Positions 32,706 to 40,504 of a DNA stretch of 64,000 bases are shown here, piece after piece. The translations under genes were made by a program, and so were the position numbers. The notes beneath the pieces are model-generated. The model was not told the DNA's origin. It did not search any database and worked only from the letters and a program-made list of their open reading frames with translations. Position 1 is the stretch's first letter. Every line of letters begins with the position of its first letter. The DNA comes from VRUE01 sp963762205 (GTDB lineage: Bacteria > Actinomycetota > Thermoleophilia > Solirubrobacterales > 70-9): assembly GCA_963762205.1 (NCBI GenBank), contig CAVXJZ010000002.1, forward strand, positions 881,200-945,199, written 5' to 3'.

Positions 32706-33404
32706 TCAGTTGACGAGGGCCAGGGTGAAGCCGTCGTAGCCCTTGGCGCCGACGGTCTGGATCGTCGTCGCCTCGACCCGGGGCTCGGCGGCGAGCTGAG
32801 CGTGGAAGTCGCGCTGCGCCACGATCGCCGGGTCGGCATCCGACTCGTCGACCAGCGCCCCGCCCCGGACCACGTTGTCGGCGACGATCAGCCCCCCGGA
32901 TCGGGTGCGCTCGAGCGACCATGCGAAGTAGGCGGGGGTGTTGGCCTTGTCGGCGTCGATGAAGACGAGGTCGAACGGCCCGGCACCCTCGCCCTCCAGC
33001 TGCGGCAGCGTGTCGAGTGCCGGCCCGACGCGGATCTCGACTCGGTCCTCGAGGCCCGCCCGCGCGACGTTGGCCAACGCCACCTCGGCGTAGGAGGGGT
33101 CGGCCTCGAGCGAGGTCAGGAGCCCGCCCTCGGCGAGCGCGCGGCCGAGCCAGATCGTGCTGTACCCACCCAGCGTCCCGAACTCGAGCGCGCTGCGAGC
33201 GCCGATCGAGCGCGCCAGCAGGGCGAGCAGCTTGCCCTGCGGCGGGGAGACCTGGATCGCCGGCAGGCCCGCCTCGACGGCGCGGGCGATCGCCTGCTCC
33301 AGCGCCTCGTCGTGGGGCGACAGCAGGCCGGAGACGTAATCGTCGACCGTGGTCCAGGTCTGCTGGTCCGCGGGCCCGAACACCTGATCCGCAGGCGAGG
33401 GCAT
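32706..33404 (-). CDS. SAM-dependent O-methyltransferase, caffeoyl-CoA OMT family
   Basis: A 232-residue class I methyltransferase. ALEFGTLGGYSTIWLGRAL is the SAM-binding motif I, LVFIDADKANTPAYF the metal-binding DADK motif, and IVADNVVRGG the third family block. It would methylate a catechol-like hydroxyl in a small molecule. Its ATG overlaps the map stop in TGATG, so it is translated as part of the ribosomal transcript, where infA normally stands. Such an insertion within the spc-alpha junction is uncommon. Confidence 0.9.
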   Translation of the reverse strand: MPSPADQVFGPADQQTWTTVDDYVSGLLSPHDEALEQAIARAVEAGLPAIQVSPPQGKLLALLARSIGARSALEFGTLGGYSTIWLGRALAEGGLLTSLEADPSYAEVALANVARAGLEDRVEIRVGPALDTLPQLEGEGAGPFDLVFIDADKANTPAYFAWSLERTRSGGLIVADNVVRGGALVDESDADPAIVAQRDFHAQLAAEPRVEATTIQTVGAKGYDGFTLALVN

Positions 33405-34171
33405 CAGTCCTTCTCGTGCCAGGGGGTGAGGATCCGGGGACCGTCGGCGGTGACCGCGATCGTGAACTCGAAGTGGGCGGCGAGGCTGCCGTCCTTGGAG
33501 TAGACGGCCCAGCCGTCGTCGCCCATCTCGACCTGCGCGCCGCCCGAGTTGACCATCGGCTCGATCGCCAGCACGGTGCCCTCCTCGAGGACCGGCCCCC
33601 TGCCCGGCTCGCCGAAGTTGGGCACCTGCGGGTCTTCGTGCATCTCGCGCCCGATCCCATGGCCGACCAGGGTGCGGATTATCGAGAGCCCCCCTGCCTC
33701 GACCGAGCGCTGGATCGCGGCGGAGACGTCGCCGAGGTGGTTGCCGGGGCGCATCTGCTCGGCGCCGGCGAAGAGCGCCGCCCTGGTCACGTCGAGGAGC
33801 TGCGCGGCCTCCTCGGAGACGCTGCCGATCGGCACCGTCATCGCCGCATCGGCGACCCAGCCGTCCTTGACCACGCCGACGTCGATCGAGAGCACGTCGC
33901 CGCGCCGGCATTCGTAGGGCCCCGGAATCCCGTGCACGACCATCGAGTTGGGCGAGGCGCAGATCGAGCCGGGGAAACCACGGTAGCCCTTGAAGGCGGG
34001 CACGGCGTCCTGGGAGCGGATGAATTTCTCGGCGGCGGCGTCGAGCTCCTTCGTCGTCACCCCCGGCCGGGCGCTGGAAGCGAGCATCTGCAGGCAGCGG
34101 GTCAGGATCGACCCGGCGGCGGCCATCTTCTCGAGCTGCTCGGGCGTCTTGGCGACGATCATCCGGTACAC
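33404..34171 (-). CDS. map: Methionine aminopeptidase
   Basis: A 255-residue type I enzyme removing initiator methionine. The five metal ligands appear in SIDVGV, ADAAMTV, VGHGIG, AIEPMV and FEFTIAV. The start is GTG 34171 (MYRMIVAKTP) or ATG 34162; both fit. It lies 10 bases after adk and is coupled to the methyltransferase gene by TGATG. Confidence 0.95.
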   Translation of the reverse strand: MYRMIVAKTPEQLEKMAAAGSILTRCLQMLASSARPGVTTKELDAAAEKFIRSQDAVPAFKGYRGFPGSICASPNSMVVHGIPGPYECRRGDVLSIDVGVVKDGWVADAAMTVPIGSVSEEAAQLLDVTRAALFAGAEQMRPGNHLGDVSAAIQRSVEAGGLSIIRTLVGHGIGREMHEDPQVPNFGEPGRGPVLEEGTVLAIEPMVNSGGAQVEMGDDGWAVYSKDGSLAAHFEFTIAVTADGPRILTPWHEKD

Positions 34172-34181
34172 ACCGGAAAGC

Positions 34182-34862
34182 CTAGATCGCCTCGTCCGCT
34201 TCGAGCCTCAACGTCGCCAGCGTCCGCTCCACCTCGGCGCCGACCTCACCCGGCGATGCGGCGCCGTCGATGCGGCGCAGCAGGCTCCGGCGGTCGTAGA
34301 AGTCGACCAGCGGCTCGGTCTTGGCGTGGTACTGCTCGAGCCGGTGGCGGATCACCTCGGGCTCGTCATCGTCGCGGACGACCAGCGGGCTGCCGTCGAG
34401 ATCGCAGACGCCCTCCTTCTCGGGCGGGTTGAACTCGACGTGGAAGACGTGCCCGTTCTCCTCGCACGTGCGCCGCCCGCCCAGCCGCCGCACGACCTCG
34501 TCGTCGTCGACGTCGATCAGCAGCACCGCGGTCAGGCCGCGGCCGAGCTCGGCGAGCCGGTCCGCCAGCGCCTCGGCCTGCGGCTCGGTGCGCGGAAAGC
34601 CGTCGAGGATGAAGCCGTCGGCGGCCTCGGGGGAGTCGATCCGCTCGGCGATCACGCCGACGATCACCTCGTCGGGAACCAGGTCGCCGCGGTCCATGTA
34701 CCGCTTCGCTGTGCGGCCGAGCTCGGTCTCCTCGCGCACCGCCGCACGCAGGATGTCTCCGGTGGCGTAGTAGGGCAGCCGCAGGTCTTCCTGCAGGCGC
34801 TCGCCCTGCGTTCCCTTGCCGCTGCCGGGAGGGCCGAGGAGGACGAGGTTTAGCTCGAGCAT
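34182..34862 (-). CDS. adk: Adenylate kinase
   Basis: A 226-residue enzyme interconverting ATP+AMP and 2 ADP. The P-loop is GPPGSGKGTQ, DGFPRT the AMP site. The LID has RRTCEENGHVFH and GVCDLDG, where two of the four usual zinc cysteines are replaced (C..N and C..D), so zinc binding may be lost or altered. Usual position between secY and map; begins 7 bases after secY ends. Confidence 0.96.
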   Translation of the reverse strand: MLELNLVLLGPPGSGKGTQGERLQEDLRLPYYATGDILRAAVREETELGRTAKRYMDRGDLVPDEVIVGVIAERIDSPEAADGFILDGFPRTEPQAEALADRLAELGRGLTAVLLIDVDDDEVVRRLGGRRTCEENGHVFHVEFNPPEKEGVCDLDGSPLVVRDDDEPEVIRHRLEQYHAKTEPLVDFYDRRSLLRRIDGAASPGEVGAEVERTLATLRLEADEAI

Positions 34863-34869
34863 CCGCGGA

Positions 34870-36144
34870 CTATTTCAGGAAGCCCTCGTAGTTGCGCATC
34901 ATCAGCTGCGCCTCGAGCTGCTTCACGGTGTCCAACGCGACCCCGATCACGATCAGGATCGATGTGCCGCCGAAGAAGAAGTTGGCCGACGTCTGGCTGA
35001 TCAGGATCGTCGGCAGCGCCGCGACCGCGCCCAGGTAGAGAGCGCCGGGGAAGGTCAGCCGCGAGAGGATCCGGTCAAGGTATTCCGCGGTCGGGCGGCC
35101 GGGGCGCACGCCGGGTATGAAGCCGCCGTATTTCTTCAGGTTGTCCGCCTGGTCGACCGGGTTGAAGGTGACCGCCGTGTAGAAGTAGGTGAAGATGATG
35201 ATGAAGAACACCTCGCCCACCACGTAGGCCCAGCCGTTGGGGCTGAAGAAGGCGGCGAAGTCGAGTGCCGCGGGGGTGTTGAGCAGCTGGCCGATCGTCG
35301 GCGGGAAGGCCATGATCGAGGCGGCGAAGATGACCGGGATGACGCCCGCCATGTTGACCCGCAGCGGCAGGTAGGTCGACCCGCCCGAGGTCATTTTGCG
35401 CCCCACCATCCGTTTCGCGTACTGGACCGGGATGCGCCGCTGGCCCTCCTGGACGAAGACGATCGCGACGATCACGGCCAGGGCCACGAACGGCATCATC
35501 ACGACGAAGACCTGGTCCGGGTTGGTCCACCAGGCCTGGATCCCGCCGGGCAGCCCGGAGACGATCGAGGCGAAGATCATCAGCGAGATCCCGTTGCCGA
35601 TGCCGCGCTGGGTGATCAGCTCGCCCAGCCACATCAGCAGCGTGCAGCCCGCGGTCAGGGCGATCACGATCAGGAAGACCTTGCCGCCGGTGAGGCTGCC
35701 GATCAGGTTGCCGCCGCCGGCTTCCGAGCCGAAGGAGCGGAAGAGGAGCACGTAGCCGAACGACTGGCCGAAGGCCAGGCCGACCGTGAGGTAGCGCGTG
35801 TACTGGGTGATCTTCTGCTGGCCGACCTCGCCTTCTTTCTGCAGTTTCTCCAGCGAGGGGACGACGACTGTGAGCAGCTGCAGGATGATCGAGGCGGTGA
35901 TGTAGGGCATGATCCCCAGCGCGAACAGCGAGAGGCGCGAGAGGCTGCCACCGGAGAAGAGGTTGAGGAAGCCGAGGATGTTTCCCTGGCCGAAGTTGTT
36001 CTGGAGGGCCTTGACGGCGTCGATGTCGACGCCCGGCGCGGGGATGTAGGCACCCAGCCGGTAGAGCAGCAGCATCGCGGCCGTGAAGGCGAGCTTCTTG
36101 CGGATCTCGGCGACGCTGAATGCGTTCGCAATCGTCCTGAGCAT
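34870..36144 (-). CDS. secY: Preprotein translocase subunit SecY
   Basis: A 424-residue, ten-helix protein forming the Sec channel. KLAFTAAMLLLYRLGAYIPAPG is helix 1 and YITASIILQLLTVV is near the plug. YVGEVFFIIIFTYFYTAV and the C-terminal RNYEGFLK are normal. Its ATG overlaps the rplO stop in TGATG. Confidence 0.97.
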   Translation of the reverse strand: MLRTIANAFSVAEIRKKLAFTAAMLLLYRLGAYIPAPGVDIDAVKALQNNFGQGNILGFLNLFSGGSLSRLSLFALGIMPYITASIILQLLTVVVPSLEKLQKEGEVGQQKITQYTRYLTVGLAFGQSFGYVLLFRSFGSEAGGGNLIGSLTGGKVFLIVIALTAGCTLLMWLGELITQRGIGNGISLMIFASIVSGLPGGIQAWWTNPDQVFVVMMPFVALAVIVAIVFVQEGQRRIPVQYAKRMVGRKMTSGGSTYLPLRVNMAGVIPVIFAASIMAFPPTIGQLLNTPAALDFAAFFSPNGWAYVVGEVFFIIIFTYFYTAVTFNPVDQADNLKKYGGFIPGVRPGRPTAEYLDRILSRLTFPGALYLGAVAALPTILISQTSANFFFGGTSILIVIGVALDTVKQLEAQLMMRNYEGFLK

Positions 36145-36671
36145 CAGCGCTCCAGAGTGTGGCAGGTGCCGCCGGCCGCCTCGATCTTCTCCCGTGCGGC
36201 GGCGCTGAAGCCGTGCGCGTGGACGTCGAGCTTCTTCGAGATCTCGCCGCGGGCGAGGATCTTGACCGGCTCGGAGCGCTTGGCCAGGCCCTTCTCGCGC
36301 AGCGTCTCGGGATTGACCTCGGCGCCGGCCTCGAAGCGGTCCTCGAGGTCGGCGACGTTGACCGGCTGGGTCGCGGTGCGGAAGTTCTCGAAGGGCATCG
36401 ACTTCTTCATGTGCGGGCCGCTCAGCTTTCGCATCCGCATGTGGATCGGGTTCTGGCCGCCCTCGTAGCCGGCCTTCTTCTTCGCACCCGAACGCGAGCC
36501 GTATCCTTTGTGGCCGCGACCGGAGGTCTTGCCCAGCCCGCTTCCCTCGCCGCGGCCGAGCCGCCGGCGCGGGCGCCGCGAGCCGGGCTTGGGCTTCAGG
36601 TTGTGCAGGCCGATCTCCTGCGAGCGCTGGGAGGCCTCATCCTGCTTGGCTTTCGCGCCTTTCTCAGCCAC
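36144..36671 (-). CDS. rplO: 50S ribosomal protein L15 (uL15)
   Basis: A 175-residue protein with a roughly 20-residue polar N-terminal extension before LHNLKPKPGSRRPRRRLGRG. GKTSGRGHKGYGSRSGAK and YEGGQNPIHMRM are diagnostic. The start is GTG 36671, which overlaps the end of rpmD by 8 bases. Confidence 0.95.
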   Translation of the reverse strand: MAEKGAKAKQDEASQRSQEIGLHNLKPKPGSRRPRRRLGRGEGSGLGKTSGRGHKGYGSRSGAKKKAGYEGGQNPIHMRMRKLSGPHMKKSMPFENFRTATQPVNVADLEDRFEAGAEVNPETLREKGLAKRSEPVKILARGEISKKLDVHAHGFSAAAREKIEAAGGTCHTLER

Positions 36672-36840
36672 CGTCGACCTCGACCAGGTGGGAGACGACG
36701 CGGATCTGCCCCTGCAGCTGGGGGGAATCCTTGCGCTCGACCGACCTGCCGATCCGACCCAGGCCAAGCGCCTTCAGGGTGCCTTTCTGGTTCGGGTTGG
36801 ATCCATTCGCGGAGCGGGTCTGGGTGATCTTGACCGTCAC
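36664..36840 (-). CDS. rpmD: 50S ribosomal protein L30 (uL30)
   Basis: A 58-residue protein. From GTG 36840 it reads MTVKITQTRSANGSNPNQKG, then LGLGRIGRSVERKDSPQLQG, the L30 signature. The start overlaps the rpsE stop (GTGA) and the gene fills the canonical place between rpsE and rplO. Confidence 0.95.
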   Translation of the reverse strand: MTVKITQTRSANGSNPNQKGTLKALGLGRIGRSVERKDSPQLQGQIRVVSHLVEVDGG

Positions 36841-37796
36841 TGCTTCTCACCGCCCTCGCTCGTCGCAGAAGAGTCAGATTTCGACTGCTCCTCGCTCGGG
36901 CTCTCGGCTTCGCCGTCAACCGCCGGCTCCTCCGCTTCGCGTCCGGGGCCGGCGGGTGTCTCCCCAGCCGGATCCTCGGCCTGCTCAGCCGGAGCCTCGT
37001 TCGGGGCTTTCGTCTCCTCGGCCGGCGCGTCTGCCGCCGCCTCCGGTGCGGCCTCTGCGGCGGGTGGCGCCGTAGCGGGGACCGCCCCCGAGGAAGCTTC
37101 AGCTACCGCTGGAGGCACGGTGGGCTCCGCAGCGGCTTCGTCCGCGGGTGGCGCGGACTCGGAGGGGTCGAGGACGGCTTGGCCCGCAGGCCCCTCCGAG
37201 GCCGTGCCAGGACCCGCGGATGAATCCGTTCCGTTCTCCGAGAGGGTCTCCACGGCGCCTTTGGTCTTCTCGACCCCGAGCACCTGGGCGACCGTCAGCC
37301 CGCGCAGCTCGGCAACCTCCTCGGGCCGGCGCAGCCGGATCAGGCCGTCCATCGTCGCCTTGACGAGGTTGATCGGGTTCTGGGTGCCGATGCTCTTCGT
37401 GAGCACGTCGCGGACACCGCCGAGCTCGAGCACGGCGCGCACGCCGCCGCCGGCGATCACGCCGGTACCGGGGCTTGCGGGGCGCAGGACGACGTGTCCG
37501 GCCCCGTAGCGCCCGATGATCTTGTGAGTCAGGGTCTGCCCGTATTTGGGCACCCGGATCAGGTTCTTGCGGGCGTTCTCGACGCCCTTCTGGATCGCCA
37601 GCGGGACCTCGCGGGCCTTGCCGTAGCCGATCCCGACCACGCCCTCCTCGTCGCCGACGGCGACGAGAGCCGTGAACGAGAAGCGGCGGCCGCCCTTGAC
37701 CACCTTGGCGACGCGGTTGATCTCGATCACCCGCTCCTGGAGATCGAGGCCCCTCGGGCTCACCGTCTCCACGTTTGTCATGTCCATGCCCTTCAT
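36837..37796 (-). CDS. rpsE: 30S ribosomal protein S5 (uS5) with a 140-residue acidic tail
   Basis: Residues 1-178 are ordinary uS5 (ERVIEINRVAKVVKGGRRFSF, GVGIGYGKAREVPLAIQKG, SIGTQNPINLVKATMDGL). The protein then continues for about 140 residues rich in Ala, Pro, Glu and Ser, ending SDSSATSEGGEKQ; the family is usually about 165-200 residues. Two stretches of the tail are shared at DNA level with other ribosomal genes: residues about 192-218 with the uS17 extension and about 278-315 with the uL10 tail. The tail is certainly disordered and acidic; its role is unknown. The frame is open throughout. Confidence 0.95.
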   Translation of the reverse strand: MKGMDMTNVETVSPRGLDLQERVIEINRVAKVVKGGRRFSFTALVAVGDEEGVVGIGYGKAREVPLAIQKGVENARKNLIRVPKYGQTLTHKIIGRYGAGHVVLRPASPGTGVIAGGGVRAVLELGGVRDVLTKSIGTQNPINLVKATMDGLIRLRRPEEVAELRGLTVAQVLGVEKTKGAVETLSENGTDSSAGPGTASEGPAGQAVLDPSESAPPADEAAAEPTVPPAVAEASSGAVPATAPPAAEAAPEAAADAPAEETKAPNEAPAEQAEDPAGETPAGPGREAEEPAVDGEAESPSEEQSKSDSSATSEGGEKQ

Positions 37797-37818
37797 AGCG
37801 ATCGACCACCGTAGCGGG

Positions 37819-38172
37819 TCAGAAGTTCAGACCCCCCTCGCGGGCGCCCTCGGCGAGGGCCTTGACCCGGCCGTGGTACCGGTAGCCGCCACGGTCGAAG
37901 ACACAGCTCTCGACGCCCGCCGCCTTGGCCCGCTCGGCGAGCAGCTCGCCGGCGCGTTTCGCCTGCTCGCCGGCGGTGAGCTTGCGCAGCTCGGGCTCGA
38001 TCCAGTTGACGGCGGCCACCGTGTGGCCCTTGCCGTCGTCGATCAGCTGGGCGAAGACGCCCCGGTTGGAGCGGTAGACGGAGAGGCGCGGGCGCTCGGC
38101 CGTGCCGACGATGCGGGCGCGGACCCGGCGGCGGCGGCGCAGGCGCGCCTGGCGCTTGCTGACGACGGTCAT
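37819..38172 (-). CDS. rplR: 50S ribosomal protein L18 (uL18)
   Basis: A 117-residue 5S rRNA-binding protein: RRRRVRARIVGTAERPRLSVYRSNRGVFAQLIDD and the C-terminal FDRGGYRYHGRVKALAEGAREGGLNF. Normal length, between rplF and rpsE. Confidence 0.97.
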   Translation of the reverse strand: MTVVSKRQARLRRRRRVRARIVGTAERPRLSVYRSNRGVFAQLIDDGKGHTVAAVNWIEPELRKLTAGEQAKRAGELLAERAKAAGVESCVFDRGGYRYHGRVKALAEGAREGGLNF

Positions 38173-38174
38173 CG

Positions 38175-38708
38175 CTAGGCCCTCTTCCCGACCTTGCGGG
38201 CGACGTGCTCGTCGCGGTAGCGGATGCCCTTGCCCTTGTAGGGCTCGGGCGGCCGCCGCTTGCGGATGTCGGCGGCGACCTGGCCGACCAGCTGCTTGTC
38301 GATCCCGCGCACGACCACCTCGGTCGGCTGCGGGACCTCGAACTCGATGCCCTCGGGGGGCTCGACCGAGACCGGGTGCGAGTAGCCGAGCGCCATCTCC
38401 AGGTTCTTGCCCTTGAGCTGGGCGCGATAGCCGACGCCCTGGATCTCCAGTCTCTTCTCGAAGCCGTTGGTGACGCCCTCGACCATGTTCGCGATCAGGC
38501 TTCGGGTCAGCCCGTGCAGGGCGCGATGCTCGCCGCGATCGGTGGGCCGCTGCACGGTCACCGCGCCGTCGGCGTGCTCGACCTTCATCTCCGCCGAGAG
38601 GCGCCGGTCGAGCTCGCCCTTCGGCCCCTTGACCGCGATGCGGCCGGGGGCGACCTCGACCGTGACGGCCTCGGGCAGCTCCACCGGCTTTCTTCCGATC
38701 CGGCTCAT
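38175..38708 (-). CDS. rplF: 50S ribosomal protein L6 (uL6)
   Basis: A 177-residue protein: MSRIGRKPVELPEAV, GLTRSLIANMVEGVTNGF and the C-terminal PEPYKGKGIRYRDEHVARKVGK. ATG 38708 overlaps the rpsH stop in TGATG and is preferred to one two codons earlier. Confidence 0.97.
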   Translation of the reverse strand: MSRIGRKPVELPEAVTVEVAPGRIAVKGPKGELDRRLSAEMKVEHADGAVTVQRPTDRGEHRALHGLTRSLIANMVEGVTNGFEKRLEIQGVGYRAQLKGKNLEMALGYSHPVSVEPPEGIEFEVPQPTEVVVRGIDKQLVGQVAADIRKRRPPEPYKGKGIRYRDEHVARKVGKRA

Positions 38709-39103
38709 CACCACACGTAGGCGACGACCTCGCCGCCCACTCCCTTCTGCTTCGCTTCGTGGCCGGTCATCACCCCGACCGAGGTGCTGACGATCGCGGT
38801 GCCGGTGCCGCCGTCGACGCGGGGCACGTGCTTGTGGTCGACGTAGCGGCGGCGCCCCGGCCTTGAGATCCGCTCCAGGCCGGCGATCACGGGCCGCCGG
38901 TCCTCCGTGTACTTGAGGCGGATCCTGATCGCCTCGCCGACCGTCGCCGGCTCCTTGGCGAAGTCGCGGATGTAGCCCTGCTCCTTGAGGATGCGGGTCA
39001 TCTCCAGCTTCAGCCGCGAGGCGGGAATCCGCACATCGTCATGGCCGGAGCCGAGCGCGTTGCGGATCCGGGTCAGGTAGTCGGCTATCGGGTCGGTCAG
39101 CAT
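38708..39103 (-). CDS. rpsH: 30S ribosomal protein S8 (uS8)
   Basis: A 131-residue protein: MLTDPIADYLTRIRNAL,  RISRPGRRRYV and the C-terminal GTGTAIVSTSVGVMTGHEAKQKG. It is the usual spc operon autoregulator in other bacteria. Confidence 0.97.
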   Translation of the reverse strand: MLTDPIADYLTRIRNALGSGHDDVRIPASRLKLEMTRILKEQGYIRDFAKEPATVGEAIRIRLKYTEDRRPVIAGLERISRPGRRRYVDHKHVPRVDGGTGTAIVSTSVGVMTGHEAKQKGVGGEVVAYVW

Positions 39104-39110
39104 CGGACTC

Positions 39111-39296
39111 TCACCAGCTCGACTTGGTCATCCCGGGGACGTAGCCCTCGTGGGCCGCCTCGCGCAGGCAGATCCGGCAGAGGCCGAACTTGCGGTAGAC
39201 GGCCCGCGGCCGCCCGCAGCGACGACAGCGGCTGTATGCCCTGGTCTTGAACTTGGGTTTGCGGCCCTGACGGACCTTCTGGGAAGTCTTAGCCAT
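39111..39296 (-). CDS. rpsN: 30S ribosomal protein S14, zinc type (uS14)
   Basis: A 61-residue protein of the short zinc-binding form. The Cys pairs are CRRCG and CRIC (YSRCRRCGRPRAVYRKFGLC). ATG 39296 overlaps the rplE end by 8 bases. Confidence 0.96.
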   Translation of the reverse strand: MAKTSQKVRQGRKPKFKTRAYSRCRRCGRPRAVYRKFGLCRICLREAAHEGYVPGMTKSSW

Positions 39297-40098
39297 CCTC
39301 TGAATTCTCCTCGTCCGGCTTGGTCTCGGCGTCCTCGCCGCCCTCCTCGCCGCCCTCGCCCTCCTCGGGCTCCGGCTCGGGCTTGGCGTAGGCGTCGGGA
39401 TTCTCCTCTTTGAGCTGCTCGAGGGCGGCGGCCTCGGCCTCGGCCTTGGCGCGGGCCTCCTCCTTGCGCCGCTCCTCCTCCTCTTCCTCAAGCTTCTCCT
39501 GGTCGGCGCCGCCGGGCCGGCCGTCCTGGGCAAACGGCATCCCCAGGCCGAGCAGCAGCTCGAAGGCCTCGAGGTCGGACGGCGCGGTGGTGGTGATCGT
39601 GATGTCGAGGCCGCGCACCTCGTCGATCGAGTCGTAGTCGATTTCGGGGAAGATCAGCTGCTCCTTGACGCCCATCGAGTAGTTGCCGCGGCCGTCGAAG
39701 GAGCGCGGGTTGAGGCCGCGGAAGTCGCGGATGCGCGGCACCGCGATCGAGCAGAGGCGGTCGAGGAACTCCCACATCCGCGCCCTCCTCAGGGTGACGG
39801 AGACGCCGACCGGCATCCCCTCGCGGACCTTGAAGGAGGCGATCGACTTGCGGGCGCGGCGCACGTTCGGCTGCTGGCCGGCGATCGTCGCCAGCTGCTC
39901 CTGCGCCGCTTCGAGCATCTTGTTGTTCTGCTTGGCCTCGCCGAGCCCCATGTTGAGGGTGATCTTGGTCAGGGTCGGCGCCTGCATCGGCGTCGTGTAC
40001 CCGAACCGCTTGACGAGCGCCGGCAGCACCTCCTGCTCGTAGCGCTCGCGCAGGCGCGGCGGCGGCGCGGCCTGGGCCTGGGTCGCGGTCGCCTCCAT
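39289..40098 (-). CDS. rplE: 50S ribosomal protein L5 (uL5) with a charged C-terminal tail
   Basis: A 269-residue protein; residues 15-185 are standard uL5 (MGLGEAKQNNKMLEAA, RRARKSIASFKVREGMPVG, RGNYSMGVKEQLIFPEID). About 80 more residues follow: a predicted helix very rich in Glu/Lys/Arg (EKLEEEEEERRKEEARAKAE), then an acidic Glu/Pro/Gly end. The family normally stops near 180 residues. ATG 40098 overlaps the rplX stop (TGATG). Confidence 0.95.
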   Translation of the reverse strand: MEATATQAQAAPPPRLRERYEQEVLPALVKRFGYTTPMQAPTLTKITLNMGLGEAKQNNKMLEAAQEQLATIAGQQPNVRRARKSIASFKVREGMPVGVSVTLRRARMWEFLDRLCSIAVPRIRDFRGLNPRSFDGRGNYSMGVKEQLIFPEIDYDSIDEVRGLDITITTTAPSDLEAFELLLGLGMPFAQDGRPGGADQEKLEEEEEERRKEEARAKAEAEAAALEQLKEENPDAYAKPEPEPEEGEGGEEGGEDAETKPDEENSEDG

Positions 40099-40436
40099 CA
40101 GAAGGACGCCCCGCTTCGCTTCGCGAACCGCTCGCGCTCGCCGCCTTTGTCGCGGCGCACGCCGACACGGGTCGGCTTGTTGTCTTTGGGGTCGAGCAGC
40201 ATCACGTTGGAGACGTGAATCGGCCCCTCCTTCTCGACGATCCCACCGACCTCGCCGCCGCGCTGGGCGTCTTTGACCGAGCGTGGGCGTTCGTGGCGCT
40301 TGACCATGTTGAGGTGCTCGACGTAGACCCGGTCGCGCTTTGGTTCGGTGCGCACCACGCGCCCGGTCTTGCCGGCGTCCTTGCCGCCGATCACGACGAC
40401 CTGGTCGTCTTTGCGGATCCGCATCGTGCGCCCCAT
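40098..40436 (-). CDS. rplX: 50S ribosomal protein L24 (uL24)
   Basis: A 112-residue protein with the KOW motif KDDQVVVIGGKDAGKTGRV, then VEHLNMVKRHERP and HVSNVMLLDPK. Starts 68 bases after rplN across a gap with a hairpin. Confidence 0.96.
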   Translation of the reverse strand: MGRTMRIRKDDQVVVIGGKDAGKTGRVVRTEPKRDRVYVEHLNMVKRHERPRSVKDAQRGGEVGGIVEKEGPIHVSNVMLLDPKDNKPTRVGVRRDKGGERERFAKRSGASF

Positions 40437-40450
40437 CAACCACCACCACC

Positions 40451-40473
40451 TTCGCGAGTGCTCCGCTCGCGAA
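40451..40473. promoter_or_regulatory. Hairpin in the rplN-rplX gap
   Basis: TTCGCGAG (40451-40458) and CTCGCGAA (40466-40473) are perfect 8-base complements with a seven-base loop. The adjoining bases 40490-40511 (CTCGCTTCGC then TCGCTCAGAGG) recur in the rpsJ leader at 46617-46638. Confidence 0.45.
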
Positions 40474-40504
40474 AAGTCAGATATGCACGCTCGCTTCGCA
40501 TCGC

